Below are positions 49,171 through 62,009 of a DNA stretch of 64,000 bases, in pieces. Every line of letters starts with the position of its first letter. Positions within the stretch are counted from its first letter, which is position 1. The stretch covers positions 94,443,766-94,507,765 of the forward strand of contig NC_134102.1 of NCBI RefSeq assembly GCF_000715075.1. Reading direction: 5' to 3'. Both the position numbers and the translations under genes were made by a program. This stretch comes from Nicotiana tabacum. Taxonomy: Eukaryota; Streptophyta; Magnoliopsida; Solanales; Solanaceae. The notes below the pieces were generated by a model. It searched no databases, was not told where the DNA came from, and worked only from the letters and a program-made list of their open reading frames with translations.

Positions 49171-49866
49171 GCATTAAAGGAAACCAGACTTGAGAAAAAC
49201 CAGCAATTTCAGCTATTCTTCGAAGTACCGAACATGATCTTAATCACATCCGAGGTCTCAGGGACCTCAACCAATTGTACCAATAAGTCCTGAAATATCA
49301 TACAAACTTAGTCGAGCCTTTAAATTACATCAAACAATGCTAAAACATGAATTTCGCATCAATTCAAGCCTAATGAACTTTAGAACTTCAAACTTCTACA
49401 TCTTATGCCGAAACCTATCAAATCAAGTCCGATTGACCTCAAATTTTGCACACAAGCCATAATTGATATTACAGACCTATTCTAACTTCCGCAATCAAAA
49501 TCTGACCCCGATATCAAAAAGTCCACTCCCGGTCATAATTTCCAAAAATCATCCAACTTTCGCCAATTAACACCAAAATGACCTACGGACCTCCAAATTA
49601 ACATCCGGACATGCTCCTAAGACCAAAATTTCCCGTGGAGCTATTGGGACCATCAAAATTCTATTCCGGAGTCGTCTTCATACAATTCAAACTACAGCCG
49701 ACTCCTACGACTTAAAGTTTTATTTTTAGGGACTATGTGTCCCATTTCACTCCGAACCCAAAACCCAAACCTCCCGGCAAGTCATGTAACCATAGTATAA
49801 TACAGAGAAGGTAATAATTAGGGGGACATGGCTAATACACTCAAAATGACCCTCCGGGTCATTACA

Positions 49867-51948
49867 CGAGTGCGTGCCTTTTTCCGCATAAGCGAATTCT
49901 TTGGGCTTAAGTGAATTCCGCACCTGCGATGGTTTTCCCACAGGTGCAGAGCTGCAGATGCGGCAGTGTGGTCGTAGGTGCTATGTAACTAGGCAGGAAA
50001 GGGGATTTTTCGAGGGTTTTTCTTCATTTTAATTTTGGGATTTTGAGAGCTCGGTTTGAGGCGAAATGTTGAGGGATTTTCAGAAGAATTGTTGGGGTAA
50101 GGATTCTTGACTCGTTTTTTTATTTATTCACATGAATCTACTGTTAATTACATCTTTTAATTAGTGTTTTGGAGTTTAAAATTGGGGAAAAAATATAGAA
50201 TTCCTTAGATTAAATTCTTGAGTTTTGAGAGGCGAAATGAGGTCGGATTTGGACAATTCTTGTATGGTTGAACTCGATAACGAATGGGTGTTCGGATTTT
50301 ATCATTTTGGTCGGGTTCCGAGATGCGGGCCCGACTCGACTTTTTGGAGAAATTTTTTAATTCTTTGCTAAAATCATAATTTCATTATTTAAATTAGTTT
50401 CCTATAAATATATTTATAGTATGAAATTATTTTGGCTAGATTCGAGCCGTTTGGAGTTGGAAAATTTAAGGGAAAGGCCTTTTAGTTGATTGATTTATTG
50501 CGGTTAGAGGTAAGTGATTTGTCTAACCTTGTGTGGAGAAAATTTCCCTTAGGATTTGGTATTGTTGTAATAATTGTGATATATGAAAGCTGTGTACACA
50601 AGGTGACGAGTGAGTGCACATGCTAAATGTGAAATTCCCCATTTTTAGCTAGGTAGATTTATTTCCTCTTTTAATTGAGTTGCTTTAACATGTTGTAGTC
50701 ATCGTACCTAGTCTAACTTCACATGTCTACTTGTCTTATCGCTTATGTGCAACTTGTACTACATGTTTAGTTGAATTACTTGCTTTCTTAAATTCTGTAT
50801 TCATTATTTAAACTGTGGGGTTCTTTACTTGAAATTTGCTATCCTTGAAATACATTGTTGTTGAGTTTGGTGTTGAATTGCCAAGGCCATGGTTTCTATT
50901 GAGGCAAAGTGTATGTTGTGAAATATCATCTTATTGAGTTGTTATGTCTTGGCATTTGTGTTATTGTTGAGAGGATTGTGTGGTTGTTTGCACGAGGTTT
51001 ATGTCGTGCTGTTGTTACTATTTGCATGAGGTTTTTGACGTGCCATTGTGATTATTGATACGCATACGGTGGTATAAGGTATGGGTGTTGACACATGCGG
51101 TGAGATAAGGTGGGCTTGATATGCGTGGCTAGTAGGGGAACTACTAGAAGTCGTGCAGTGTTATTTGGTAGGCTAAAATGCAGGGTGCTATTTTGGGACC
51201 CCCGCGGTGATATAAGAAAAGATTGTGATTTACTTTTATGATTTGGGACTACAGGGCGGTACCTCGGGAGTGCCCCTATTGATCTTTCTCTATTTGCTGT
51301 ATTTTGTTTGGTTGTTATTTTCCTTAACATGTGAAATCCTTGTTTTCCTCCTGGGTTGTATTAGCTGCCTTAAGTACGTGTTGTTATCTTTCAGTAAATT
51401 CTTTGTTTTTTCATTTCCTTATAATTATAATTATATCATTATATCTTCTGTCTTGATTCTTATTATCTCGAGTAAGGTGTTTACTTGACGTCGTCACTAC
51501 TCTACCGAGGTTAGACTTGGCACTTACTGGATACTATTATAGTGTACCCATACTACGCTTCTGCACATATTTTTGTGCAGGTCTAGGTACATCCTATCAG
51601 CCTCGGTATTAGCGTACTGAGTTGCTTGCTTTTGGCGACTTCAAGGTACACATGCCTGCGTCTGCAGGCCTCAGAGTTCCCTTCTACCCTGCCCTTCCTT
51701 ATTTCTTTTTATCTTTTTAGACGGTGATGTATAGGATTGTTCGGTACTGTATCTAGAGCTTGTGACTTATATCTCACCAGGTTTTGGGATTGTGCATATT
51801 GAGTTTTTGGTAGATTCTACTTATGAAATTGTTGGGATGTTCAAGTTATGATCTCTTATTTAATGTTTCTACATATTTATAGGCTTACCTAATCTCAGAG
51901 GGTAGGTGCTGTCACGATATCCTATGGAGAAAGATTGGGGTCGTGACA
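49867..51948 (+). mobile_element. Plus-strand LTR, probably remainder of A's 3' LTR
   Basis: Starts inside a dyad tract (cgcacctgcgat at about 49919) and ends GGGGTCGTGACA at 51948. Its second half is collinear with A's 5' LTR end (33869-35177). It has ggggtaagg (50094), agaggtaagt (50508) and the GCACGAGG-type minisatellite (50990-51070). The best explanation is that B inserted into A's 3' LTR near its start and a deletion then removed B's 3' LTR and about 0.8 kb of A's LTR. A chance abutment is possible. Confidence 0.75.
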
Positions 51949-52821
51949 TAGGCCGAGCTCAAACTTGAAAATGGTGAGAAATGGGAAGAATACCCATTTT
52001 TGGACTGTTTTAATCATTGGTGCCATGTCTTCTTCGCGTTCACGAAGGACCTGACGCGATCACGAAGAAAAACGGCCCAATTGGCCTTCGGGTTCGCGAG
52101 ATGCTCTACGTGTTTGAGATGGCCTCTCCCCCATGGACTTCGCGTTTGCGAGCCTAGGATCGCGTTCTGGTATAATATCACACAGATTCCCTCCCAGACC
52201 CCATAACCTACGCGTTTGCAAGTGGACGATGGCATTCGCGAAGGATAAGCCCTCCACTACTTCGCGTTCGCGAATAACGATTTGTGCCCCCACCTAAATT
52301 CCCCTTCGCGATCGTGAGTGTAGCTTCCCGATCGCAAAGCACATTACACCAAACATCAGCGACAACAAAGACCAGCAACTTTTCAAGTTCAAAATGGTCT
52401 GTAGCCTATCTGAAACTCACCGGAGTCCCTCAGGCTCCAAACCAAACATGTACACAAGTGTAATAACATTATACCAACTCGCTCGCATGATCAAAACACC
52501 AAAATAACACATAAAACTACGAATCAGACATCAAAATGCATGAAATTTTCAAAGAAACACAAGAATTTCCAAATTCGCAACCGAGCGTCCGAATCGTATT
52601 AAATCAAATCCTCTTTGCATCAAATTTTGCAAACAAGTTTAAATAGTTTAATGAACATATACCAAGTTTCGAAACTGAAATCCGAACCCGATAGCCATAA
52701 AGTAAACCTACGGTTAAACCTAGGAAATCTTTAAACCTTCAAATTACTAGTTCTCAACAAATCACGTCAAATTAAGTTAGGGACTTCCGAATTTAATTTC
52801 AGGCATATGCCTAAATCTAAA
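51949..52821 (-). mobile_element. Minus LTR fragment hosting E3, left part
   Basis: Mid-LTR sequence with a CGCG dyad tract (52030-52345), reaching 'gcatatgcctaaatctaaa' before the ATTAC duplication. The rest of the same LTR is at 61810-62009. Its left end is cut at the terminus of the plus LTR at 51948. Confidence 0.75.
52030..52345 (-). repeat. CpG dyad tract (CGCG dialect)
   Basis: ttcgcgttcacgaag, acgcgatcacgaag, cgcgtttgcgag and ttcgcgttcgcgaat (about 52262), then ttcgcgatcgtg. CGCG arms with scattered C-to-T changes. Confidence 0.75.
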
Positions 52822-53799
52822 ATTACTGTCATGACCAAAAATTCACCTAGTTGTGATGGCACCTAACCCAACAAGTCAGGTAAGCCAATTAACAATTATC
52901 CAATTTAGATGAGATTTATTAAGAAAAGAAAGGATAATAAAACTAATTTTATACAAGAATTCCCAAGGACTGGTAGTACAAATCATGAGCTTCTAAGATT
53001 AGAATTTACAAAGCTGGTATGAAATAAATACATCGTTTGTTTGAAATGTACATAAATAGATTTTTAGAAATCTAAGGCTGCCATGAACAAGAGACAGCTA
53101 CAACTGGAACGCATGTACGTCTTCAAATCCCGCTCTCGTCGATCACACCAACATCAGCATCCAATATATACACGCAAGGTGCAGAAGTGTAGTATGAGTA
53201 CAACTGACCTCATGTACTCAATAATTAACAAACCGAACCTTAGGTTAAAAGTAGTGACGAGCTGGAACACAAGTCAAAGTCCAACACCAATAGCCAACAG
53301 CAGCTCATAACAATATAATAAAGTGGTATAGGAAATAACTCGGAAATAGAAGGTTCAGCTCGTTCACAGTTACAGAAAATAGACATGCTTTTCAAGTATA
53401 CAAATGAAATCCCAATTTTTTTACCGAAAGCACCAAAATATGAGAAAGTTAGTAAAATCGTGATTTTCATTCCAAAACTTTTCAACAGGTAAATGTTTCA
53501 TTATGAAATGGCATGAGGAAAAGTACATCTCTATGCCCACATGTCAATGTGTATGAGAAGTCATGAATGACGTGATACCGTACATCATGAGGAAAAATGT
53601 GTCACTATGCTTGTATGTCAAGTGTGCATGTCAATGTAGTACAAAATATGAAATCAAATGCATCCTCTCAGGGCCACAGTCGCTCAACCTTCCCATTCAC
53701 TCAGCACTCAGCACACTCGGCACTCGCACTCAATAGGTACCTGCGCTTACTGGGTGTGTGTGCAGACTCCGGAGGGGCTCCTTCAGCCCAAGCGCTATA

Positions 53800-54010
53800 A
53801 TCCACACGGATAACTCACGTGTTGCACGGACAACTCACGTGCTATAACATAATATTTGGATCCTCACGGACAACTCACGTGCTGCACGAACAAATTACGT
53901 GCTATAGTATCAATATTTGATTCCGCACGGACAACTCACGTGCTATAGTATCAATATTTGATTCCGCACAGACAACTCACATGCTGCACGGACAACTCAT
54001 GTGCTATAGT
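53800..54010 (-). repeat. G-box hairpin minisatellite, E3 3' LTR
   Basis: Five or more units of 'gcacggacaactcacgtgctatagtatcaatatttgattcc' with CACGTG or decayed versions (cacatg, catgtg). Confidence 0.85.
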
Positions 54011-54136
54011 ATCATAACCTCACAATCAGGCCTTCGACCTCACTAAGTCATCAATCTCTCCAGTCTCTAAGGCTCACTATGTCATGAAACTAGCCCAAAA
54101 TGATGACATGACGTATCAAAAAATAACAATAGAGAC

Positions 54137-54460
54137 TGAGATATGATATGCAATAAATGAACATGACTGAGTATGAAATTAAAATGTAAACAAATCACTC
54201 AACAAAAGTAATGACCTCAGTGGGTCCTAACAACATAAGCACGTAGCCTAGACATGGTTTCTAACATGGATCACAACTCAAAAGCTCTAGTACTTAGAGA
54301 TTTCATGGTAACATATAAGATGAGGCAACTACAAAGTGCCACAGAAATAATGGAGTCACAATTCATACGGTTCATGCCCACACACCCGTCACCTAGCATG
54401 TGCATCACCTAAACACCAAACACATAATAATTCAAGGTTTCATAACCTCAGTACAAAGTT
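54137..54460 (-). repeat. Single 319-like unit in E3 3' LTR
   Basis: Contains the diagnostic blocks of the E1 array unit reversed (tgacctcagtgggtcc, 'acatggtttctaacatg', 'cacccgtcacctagcatgtgc'). More diverged than the E1 copies. One copy only, as at 60230-60560 in the 5' LTR. Confidence 0.75.
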
Positions 54461-54649
54461 TAGAAGTGTTAATTACCTCGAACAAGCCAAATTAAATAAC
54501 GAGTAAGCCAAATGATGCTCCAAAATACCTTCACACGCGTACCAACCTCCGAACGGCTCGAAACTAGCCAAAAACAACTCAAAACATCAAAATCGCCTCA
54601 ATCTGAGTCCCACGTCTCAAAATATGAACAAAAAACCAAAACCTCGATA

Positions 54650-54990
54650 TATAGCTTCTGCCCAGCATTTACACATATGCAATCACATTATCACATCTGC
54701 GACCTCCGCTTCTACGGACTATTCCCAGTTCTGCGAATCCCTCTGAAGACTAGACTTCCGCACTTGCAGAGCTTTCCCCGCTTCTATGCACACGCAGGTG
54801 CGACAAACAACTCCCTCTTCTGCACCACACATCGCTTATGAGGCTAGTCTTACGCTTCTGTAGACACGCAGATGCGCCCATACTTCCACTTGTGCGGTCT
54901 TCCTCACCAGCTCGCACCTCAATTATGTGACTCCTCTGTTGCTTCTGCGACCATCTCACCTGCGCAACCCAGCCGCAGGTGCGATCACAC
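54650..54990 (-). repeat. CpG dyad tract, E3 3' LTR
   Basis: cacatctgcgac, cgcaggtgcgac (about 54795), cgcagatgcgcc (about 54869) and cgcaggtgcgat (about 54973). It matches 60765-61090 in order. Confidence 0.8.
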
Positions 54991-55706
54991 CAGATCTGCC
55001 ACCAGCAACTTTAGCCAAAAATGATCCAAACAAATCCAAACCTTGTCGGAACCTCACCCGAGCCCCTCGGGACCACGTCTGAACATACTAACAAGTCCCA
55101 TAACCTAGTACGGACCTACTTGAGGCCTCAAATAATGCATAACAATATCAAAACGACGAATCGCACCTCAAATCGAACTTAATGAACTTTGAACTTTTCA
55201 ACTTCCAAAACTCGCGCTGAAAACATATCAAATAAACCCGGAATGAACTTAACTTTTGCACACAAGTCCCAACTGACATAACGAAGCTATTCCAATTCCT
55301 AGAACCACAATCCGAATCAAATATCCTCAAAGTCAACTCTCGGTCAAACTTATGAACTTTCCAAGCCTTCAAATTCCCAACTTTCGCCAATTAGTGCCAA
55401 ATCCTTCTACGGACATCCAAATATAAATCTGGGCATACGTCCGAGTCCAAAATCTCCATCCGGACCTAACGGAACCATCAAAACTCCGTTCCAGGGTCAA
55501 ATTCACAAAAGTCAAACTTTGTCAACTCTTCCATCTTAAAGCTTAAAGCTTAAATCATGAAATTCATTCTTCCAAATCGATGCCGCATAACCTGAAAACC
55601 AAAACCGATGATAAGCATAAGTCATAATACATCATACGGAGCTACGCATGCCCTCAAACTACTAATCGAAGTGCAAATGCTCGAAATGACCGGTCGGGTC
55701 GTTACA

Positions 55707-55718
55707 TCATCCCCCACT
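55707..55718 (-). promoter_or_regulatory. E3 polypurine tract
   Basis: Sense AGTGGGGGATGA abuts the LTR start TGTAACGACCC. The upstream 'cgtttgaggactaatg' matches the pol-end text 'cgttcgaggacgaaca' before A's tract. Confidence 0.85.
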
Positions 55719-58700
55719 TAAACATGCATTAGTCCTCAAACGTGTCAAGAGTTGTTCCAAAGACATCAACCGCCGTGTAACCTTACCATGCACATAGCCG
55801 GGGGTGATCCCACGTCACCCTATTCTATATAGGTTATACAACACAATATATTGAAGATCATTACTTCAACCTTAGACCCTAAACCACATAATCCACTTTC
55901 CAATATCCTGAATTTCTTATATGATCTAAGTCTCGCACCTATACACTGTATTGGTGTGAATAAGTTGTATCGAGCCATGACCTTAACCTAAGATGTAATC
56001 ACATGATATACCACATAACGCAGATGCTCACAACAATAACGTTTGACCATAACAACTACTCAAAATACACCCAATACCGGAAATGAACCTCGTATCAAAC
56101 AAAACCTCGTTCTAAAACCTTCGTACACTGCCAATGATGAAAGAAACACGCAGAAACTGAAAATCACTTGTCATATCAACAAGCCATGGAGCTCCCTCTC
56201 CTTCGACAGGAACTATAGCAAATTCTAAGCTGATCAACGATATTATCCATCCAAATATACCACTAACAAATACGATAGCACTCATACTAGGTCCGACGAC
56301 CTCATCTTATCAAATAAAAGTTACTCTACAAACATGTCATGCCAATACTACCCGGGGCCACAATCCATGCACCAATACGCAACAATTCAAGTGTATTCAA
56401 CATAGAAAATCACTCAAATGAGAGAACCATCCCGCAAGCTCAACAAGTACCGCCACAATGAAATGCTAAGGACTCATCACACACCGTAGAACCATAACAC
56501 ACGAATATAACACTAAGGGTCATATCGTAACATAACCCCGCTGTAATGCATGACCCCATCCAAACACTGGTCCATATGAAATACCTCAAGCCACCATGCT
56601 CAAAATCAATAACTACACGCAATTCGACATCAAATACCCAAAGTGTATGACCATAACCACGGAGAAGTAAGTAGCATAATATACCGTAGTCCAGAGATAA
56701 CATAACCAAATGCGCAATCAATCATTCAACACTCTAACATCTATCTCTCTCAAATACCGCTATAAGGCCCAAATATGAACGCATTATGTGTGCATATAAC
56801 CAACAAATCGCAACCCCTCGTAGCATAGAAGAGTAACTCATAAAACATATCAGGACACGAACAAGCTCAACTCTAACCGACTGACTCACCCCTCAACACT
56901 AACCGTATGGAGTCAACAATTCCGACCTAGTGTAGAATACACATCCTCATTGGGCCTACCAATAGAACCCAAATCAACTCTTGTCACCCACAAATAGATA
57001 TATACTCCTTGGAAAGTCCACAATGACCTAGCCGTAACATATAGTATCATCTGGCTAGCTTTGGCCACATTTTCACAGTCCACAACCACGAAAGAATCTG
57101 CTTCTGAGAACTCCCAGTCTCCAAATTCATAAAACACACGAATCACCATATCTGCTCCCAACTCCACCGCTCGAATATCTAACACATCTCTCATACACGA
57201 TCATCCCACGAGGAATACTTCTATAATTCTTCCGTGCCACATAGCAAAATCTGAATATCGGTGGTCGATCAACCAGAAAAGTACTGCAATATCAATGAAG
57301 CATCCGTAAGTCAAAAGACAGTGCACCTTCTAAAATGTACACTCTCCTCGGCCAATACCAAATAGTTATAGCATTCATCTAAACCTCGGAAACCCTCCAT
57401 ACTGCCTAAGAATTCTTTACCTCCCCTTCAAAACTGAATCGCGACCTTGCACATACAAATCTCGATCTTACACAATACACCACCGTTATCATGTCATCAT
57501 ATGAAAAGTACGAGAATCGCATAATCAACTCTGAGTCCAGAAGAAATACACACTCAATAAGCCAGGAACCTTCCATTTGATCTCATCCAGTGGAAACTCA
57601 CAACACGCTACACGCTCCCCATGGCAACAGGAATATATACCCCAAACTGTGGTAGAAACCATTGAGAACACTTTGAAATCCATTTGCCCATAACCCAGCC
57701 ATCAGACCTGAGTCCCTCTAACTCAACCACTCCACGCAGGTTGCCAAAACACACGAGCATTGACACAAACCACCTGTAGAGACTCGCCGCATCATAAGTA
57801 CCCAAAGAAGAAATCCCGCTCTAACGCAACCGAGCAAATTCGTACACCGTGCGCACCACATCTTCCGCAATAATAACTCAACTCATTCCATGATTTCGAT
57901 ATACCCATAAAGTGTAATATAACCTGCATCCAAAAATTCCTTTACTGGAGTCATCCTCGATCTCAACCTTTGCAAGTCATATCTGATTCACAAGTATGCC
58001 TCAAACCGAAATCAGCATAATGCATAACCACGCAATCAAATCGTCGATAGCAAACTCCCCCACTTGGCTCAAAGCCAGTAAACAAAACTCTCAATAACTT
58101 ATAGTACATATACTCTATTACTGCCATAATCTTGCACCGAGGTTCAACTCAATCCTTCATAAGCTCATTTAACACAAACCATCTAATATCTCCAATCACC
58201 TGCAAATCTCGCATTCATCCACATGACGATCATGTCAACTTTTTCAACCAAATTCAAAATTCAAATCTCAATACATATACCCCGCTGGTAGAAAGAAAAC
58301 TCTCCACACAACATTATAAGGCTCACATCTCCGTAAATTACTTCACAGGATATAACCCCCTACTTAGCGTCAAACTGACATCTCTTTATACCCTTTCACA
58401 GCCACAGCTACTACACAATCGCTTAATCTTCCTGACTCTAAACTCATCAACAAGACATGAAAATCTTTTTCGCCCCACAAATAAACAACGTGAAAGATTC
58501 TGCATTATGATCATAACTCGAGACTATACAATATATTAGGACAGAAATCAAACACCCAATAGTCCTTTTTACATCTCAAGAAAACTATTCTCGTCATAAT
58601 CAAGCCATTGGAACACATCTTGTAGTCACACCATACTCATCATATCGCCATCCAGCCGCTCATCGAGCCATAAGTTCCACCCATAGGGACGCTACCGATC

Positions 58701-59041
58701 ACATAAGTTCCCAAAAGCACGTGCGCACACAACCGAAATCCATGTGCTCAAGCTATAGTCAAAACCTGGCCTCAAGTCCTCCAGACTGGCCCATCATCAG
58801 AACCCAAAAATCACATCTCGCACCTCATCCATGGGAATCACCAGCCAATATCGAGCATGCGTGGAGGGAATTTAAAGAGTTATGTTTGAAGCTTAATCAA
58901 TGCCGCGTGATAAGGAAACAAAGATGGGAAGCTTATCCTAAATGTCGCGTAGCCTCTCAAAGATAGGTATGGACGTCATCATACCGATCCACAAGACTCT
59001 ACTAGACACTTGCTCTTGACTTGTAGAACCTATGAACCTAG
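55718..59041 (-). other. E3 internal region, non-coding
   Basis: About 3.3 kb with no gag, protease, RT or integrase motif in any frame. The longest ORF (58132-58539, 135 codons, opposite to element sense) has no recognisable features. Only the 150 bases next to the primer site and about 35 bases next to the polypurine tract resemble the coding elements. The origin of the filler is unknown to me. Confidence 0.8.
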
Positions 59042-59053
59042 AGCTCTGATACC
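59042..59053 (-). promoter_or_regulatory. E3 primer-binding site (initiator tRNA-Met)
   Basis: Sense TGGTATCAGAGC, an exact match to the canonical site, four bases from the LTR terminus at 59058. It is the only perfect primer site in the window. Confidence 0.93.
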
Positions 59054-60024
59054 ACCTTGTCACGACCCAAAATTCACCTAGTCGTGATGGCACCTAACCC
59101 AACCCGTCAGGTAAGCTAGTTAACAACTATCCAATTTAGATGAGATGTATTAAGAAAATAAAGGATAATAAAACTGCGTTTATACAAGAATTCTCAAGGA
59201 CTGGTAGCACAAATCATGATCTTCTAAAATTAGAATTTATAAAGCTGGTATGAAATAAATACATCGTCTATTCGAAATATACATAAACAAATTTTTATAA
59301 ATTTAAGGCTACCATGAACAAGAGGCAGCTACAACCAGAACTCAGGTACGTCTTCAAATCCCGCTCCCATCGATCACAACAACATCAACATCCAATATCT
59401 GCACGCAAGGTGCAGAAGTGTAGTATGAGTACAACCGACCCCATGTACTCAATAAATAACAAACCTAACCTTAGGTTAAAAGTAATGATGAGCTGGAACA
59501 CAAGTCAAAGTCAAACACCAATAGCCAACAACAACTCATAACAATATAATAAAGTGGTAGAGGAAATAACTCGAAAATAGAAGGTTCAGCTCGTTCGCAG
59601 TTCCAGAAAATAGACATAACTTTCAAGTATAACAATGAAATCCCAAATCTTTTACCGGAAACATCAAAAAATGAGAAAGTTTGTAAAATCGTGATTTTCT
59701 TTCCGAAACTTTTCAACAGGTAAATGTTTCATTATCAAATGGCATGAAGTAAAGTACATATCTATTCCTACATGTCAATGTGTATGAGAAGTCATGAATG
59801 ACATGATACCGTACAACATGAGAAAAAATGTGTCTCTATGCTTGTATGTCAAGTGTGCATGTCAATGCAATATAACATAGTGAACAACCATATGCATACT
59901 CTCAGAGTATCAATCCTCTTAGTCTTCCCAATCACTCGGCACTCACACTCGCACTCAATAGGTACCTGCCCTCACTAGGGGTGTGTGCAGACTCCGGTGG
60001 GGCTGCTTCAGCCCAAGTGCTATA

Positions 60025-60110
60025 ATCCGCACGGACAACTCACGTGCTATAGTATCAATATCTGGATTCGTATGGACAATTCACGTGCTGCAAGGATAAC
60101 TCACGTGTTA
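60025..60110 (-). repeat. G-box hairpin minisatellite, E3 5' LTR, short
   Basis: Two to three units of 'gcacggacaactcacgtgctatagtatcaat'. Shorter than the 53800-54010 counterpart, so copy number differs between the two LTRs of one element. Confidence 0.8.
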
Positions 60111-60764
60111 TAGTACCAATAACCTCACAATCAGGCCCTCGGCCTCACTCAATCATCAATCTCTCGAGTCTCTTGGGCTCACTATGTCATGAAACTAGCC
60201 CAAAATGATGATATGATGTATCAATAAATAACAACAAAGACTGAGATATGATATGCAATAAATGAACATGACTGAGTATGAAATTCCAATGTAAGAAAAT
60301 AACTCAACAACAGTAATGACCTCTATGAGTCCCAACAACATAAGCATGTAGCCTAGCCATGGTTTCTAACATGGATCACAGCACAAAAGCTCTAGTACGT
60401 AGAGATTTCATGGATACAGATAAGCTAAGGTAACTACACAGTACCACAAAAATAACGGAGTTACGATTCACACGGTGCACGCCCACATGCCCGTCACCTA
60501 GCATGTGCGTCACCTCAACAACAAACACATAATACAAAATACGGGATTTCATACCCTCAGTACCAAGTTTAGAAGTGTTACTTACCTCGAACACGCCAAA
60601 TCTAATACCGAGCAAGTCAAACGATGCTCTACAATGCCATCCCGCCCGTACTGACCTTCGAACGGCTCGAAACCCAATCCTTGTGATGACATTTGCCTAT
60701 AAAATTTCCTCAATTGAGTCCCACGTCTCAAAATTTGAACAAAAGAACCAAAACCTAGATATAT

Positions 60765-61090
60765 AGCTTCTGCCCAGCATTTCTGCATATGCGGTCACAT
60801 TGTCGCAACTGTGACCTCCGCTTCTGCGGACTATTCTCGCTTCTGTGAAGCCCTCTGAAGACCATACTTCCGCACATGTGGAGCTTTCCTCGCTTCTGCG
60901 CACACACAACTCCCACTTCTGCGCCACACGCTGCTTCTGCGGCTAGTCTTACTCTTCCGCAGACGCGCAGATGCGCCCTTACTTCCGCTTATGCGGTCTT
61001 CCTCACCAGCTCGCACCTCGCTTCTGCGACTCCTCTGTCACTTTTGTAAACATCTCACCCGCGCAACCCAGTTGCAGGTGCGATCACACC
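60765..61090 (-). repeat. CpG dyad tract, E3 5' LTR
   Basis: catatgcggtc, cgcttctgcgg, cgcgcagatgcgcc and tgcaggtgcgatc motifs in the order of 54650-54990. Confidence 0.8.
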
Positions 61091-61809
61091 AAATCTGCCA
61101 CCAATAACTTTAGCCAAAAATGATCCAAACAAATACGAACCTCGTTCAAAACTCATCTGAGCCCCTCAGGATCGCGTCTAAACATACCAACAAGTCCCAT
61201 AACCTAATACGGACCTACTCGAGGCCTCAAATCACTCATAACAACATCGAAACGATGAATCGCACCTCAAATCGAACCTAATGTACTTTGAACTCTTCAA
61301 CTTCCAAAACTCGCGCCGAAATATATCAAATCAACCCGCAATGCACTCAAATTTTACACACAAGTCCCAAATGACGTAACGAAACTATTCTAATTCCCAA
61401 AACCACAATCTGAATCCAATATCCTCAAAGTCAACTCTAGGTCAAACTTGTGATCTTTTCAAGCCTTCAAATTCCTAACTTTCGCCAATTAGTATCAAAT
61501 CCTTCTACAGACATCCAAATATAAATTCGGGCGTATGCCCGAGTTCAAAATCACCATCCGGACCTAACGGAACCATCAAAACTCAGTTCCGGGGTCAAAT
61601 TTAAAAAAGTCAAACTTGCTCAACTCCTTCATCTTAAAGCTTAAAGCTTAAATCATGAAATTCATTCTTCCAAATCGAATGTGCATAACTTGAAAATCAA
61701 TCCCGACGATTCGCATAAGTCATAATACATCATACGGAACTACTCATACCCTCAAACTACCGAATGAAGTAAAAATGCTCAAAACGACCAGTTGGGTCGT
61801 TACAATTAC

Positions 61810-62009
61810 AATATGGACCCACCGGGATTGTCAAAATATCGATTCGTGATCGTTTACACAAAATGTTGACCGTACTCAGCTCAAGTCATTTTTAAAACTA
61901 AAATTCACGAATTGAGCACGAAAATCGAGAAACACTAAACGGAACAAATCAAAATCTGGTAATACGAAAATAAGGGCTAGAACTCTAAATGACCTATCGG
62001 GTCATCACA
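61810..62009 (-). mobile_element. Minus LTR hosting E3, right part
   Basis: Completes 51949-52826 and ends with the terminus ATCGGGTCATCACA (sense TGTGATGACCC). The following 'agcggctagc' is the first sequence outside the LTR. Confidence 0.75.

Larger units (their letters stand above)
39825..49866 (-). mobile_element. Element B: chromovirus-type Gypsy element, minus strand
   Basis: In sense: 5' LTR (49866-47468), primer site, leader, gag (start 47267), protease, RT interrupted by S3, RNase H, integrase, a residual C-terminus, polypurine tract (39852-39864, tcctacccctctt reversed) and a 28-base stub of 3' LTR. It has lost its chromodomain and nearly all of its 3' LTR. It faces element A tail to tail. 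Confidence 0.87.
47468..49866 (-). mobile_element. Element B 5' LTR
   Basis: Sense start TGTAATGACCCGG at 49866, end GGGGTCGTGATA at 47468; 2399 bases. Modules: CGCG-type dyad tract (48905-49170), donor-like motifs (about 48892 and 48567), minisatellite (48070-48195) and the terminal 'gtagtgacgagg' block (47803). A plus-strand LTR abuts it at 49867. Confidence 0.88.
52827..55706 (-). mobile_element. E3 3' LTR
   Basis: Sense start TGTAACGACCCGACC at 55706, end TTTTGGTCATGACA at 52827; 2880 bases. It is about 130 bases longer than the 5' LTR, mainly because its G-box minisatellite (53800-54010) is longer than at 60025-60110. Confidence 0.92.
52827..61804 (-). mobile_element. E3: complete LTR element without gag or pol
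   Basis: Flanked by ATTAC (52822-52826 and 61805-61809). 3' LTR 52827-55706, polypurine tract, internal region 55707-59057, exact primer site (59042-59053), 5' LTR 59058-61804. About a dozen differences separate the first 120 bases of the two LTRs by eye, so it is not very recent. The leader (about 58890-59040) and the text before the polypurine tract resemble those of A and B, indicating descent from an autonomous relative with replacement of the coding region. It fits the non-autonomous class often called LARD. Movement would need proteins from relatives. Confidence 0.9.
59058..61804 (-). mobile_element. E3 5' LTR
   Basis: Sense start TGTAACGACCCAACTGG at 61804, end TTTTGGGTCGTGACA at 59058; 2747 bases. 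Modules in the same order as the 3' LTR: dyad tract, donor-like cttacctc (60583), single 319-like unit (60230-60560), G-box minisatellite (60025-60110), terminal region. Confidence 0.92.

Noticed and set aside
58132..58539. 135-codon ORF in E3
   Set aside because: Lies opposite to the element's sense strand, no recognisable domain, composition typical of AT-rich non-coding DNA.
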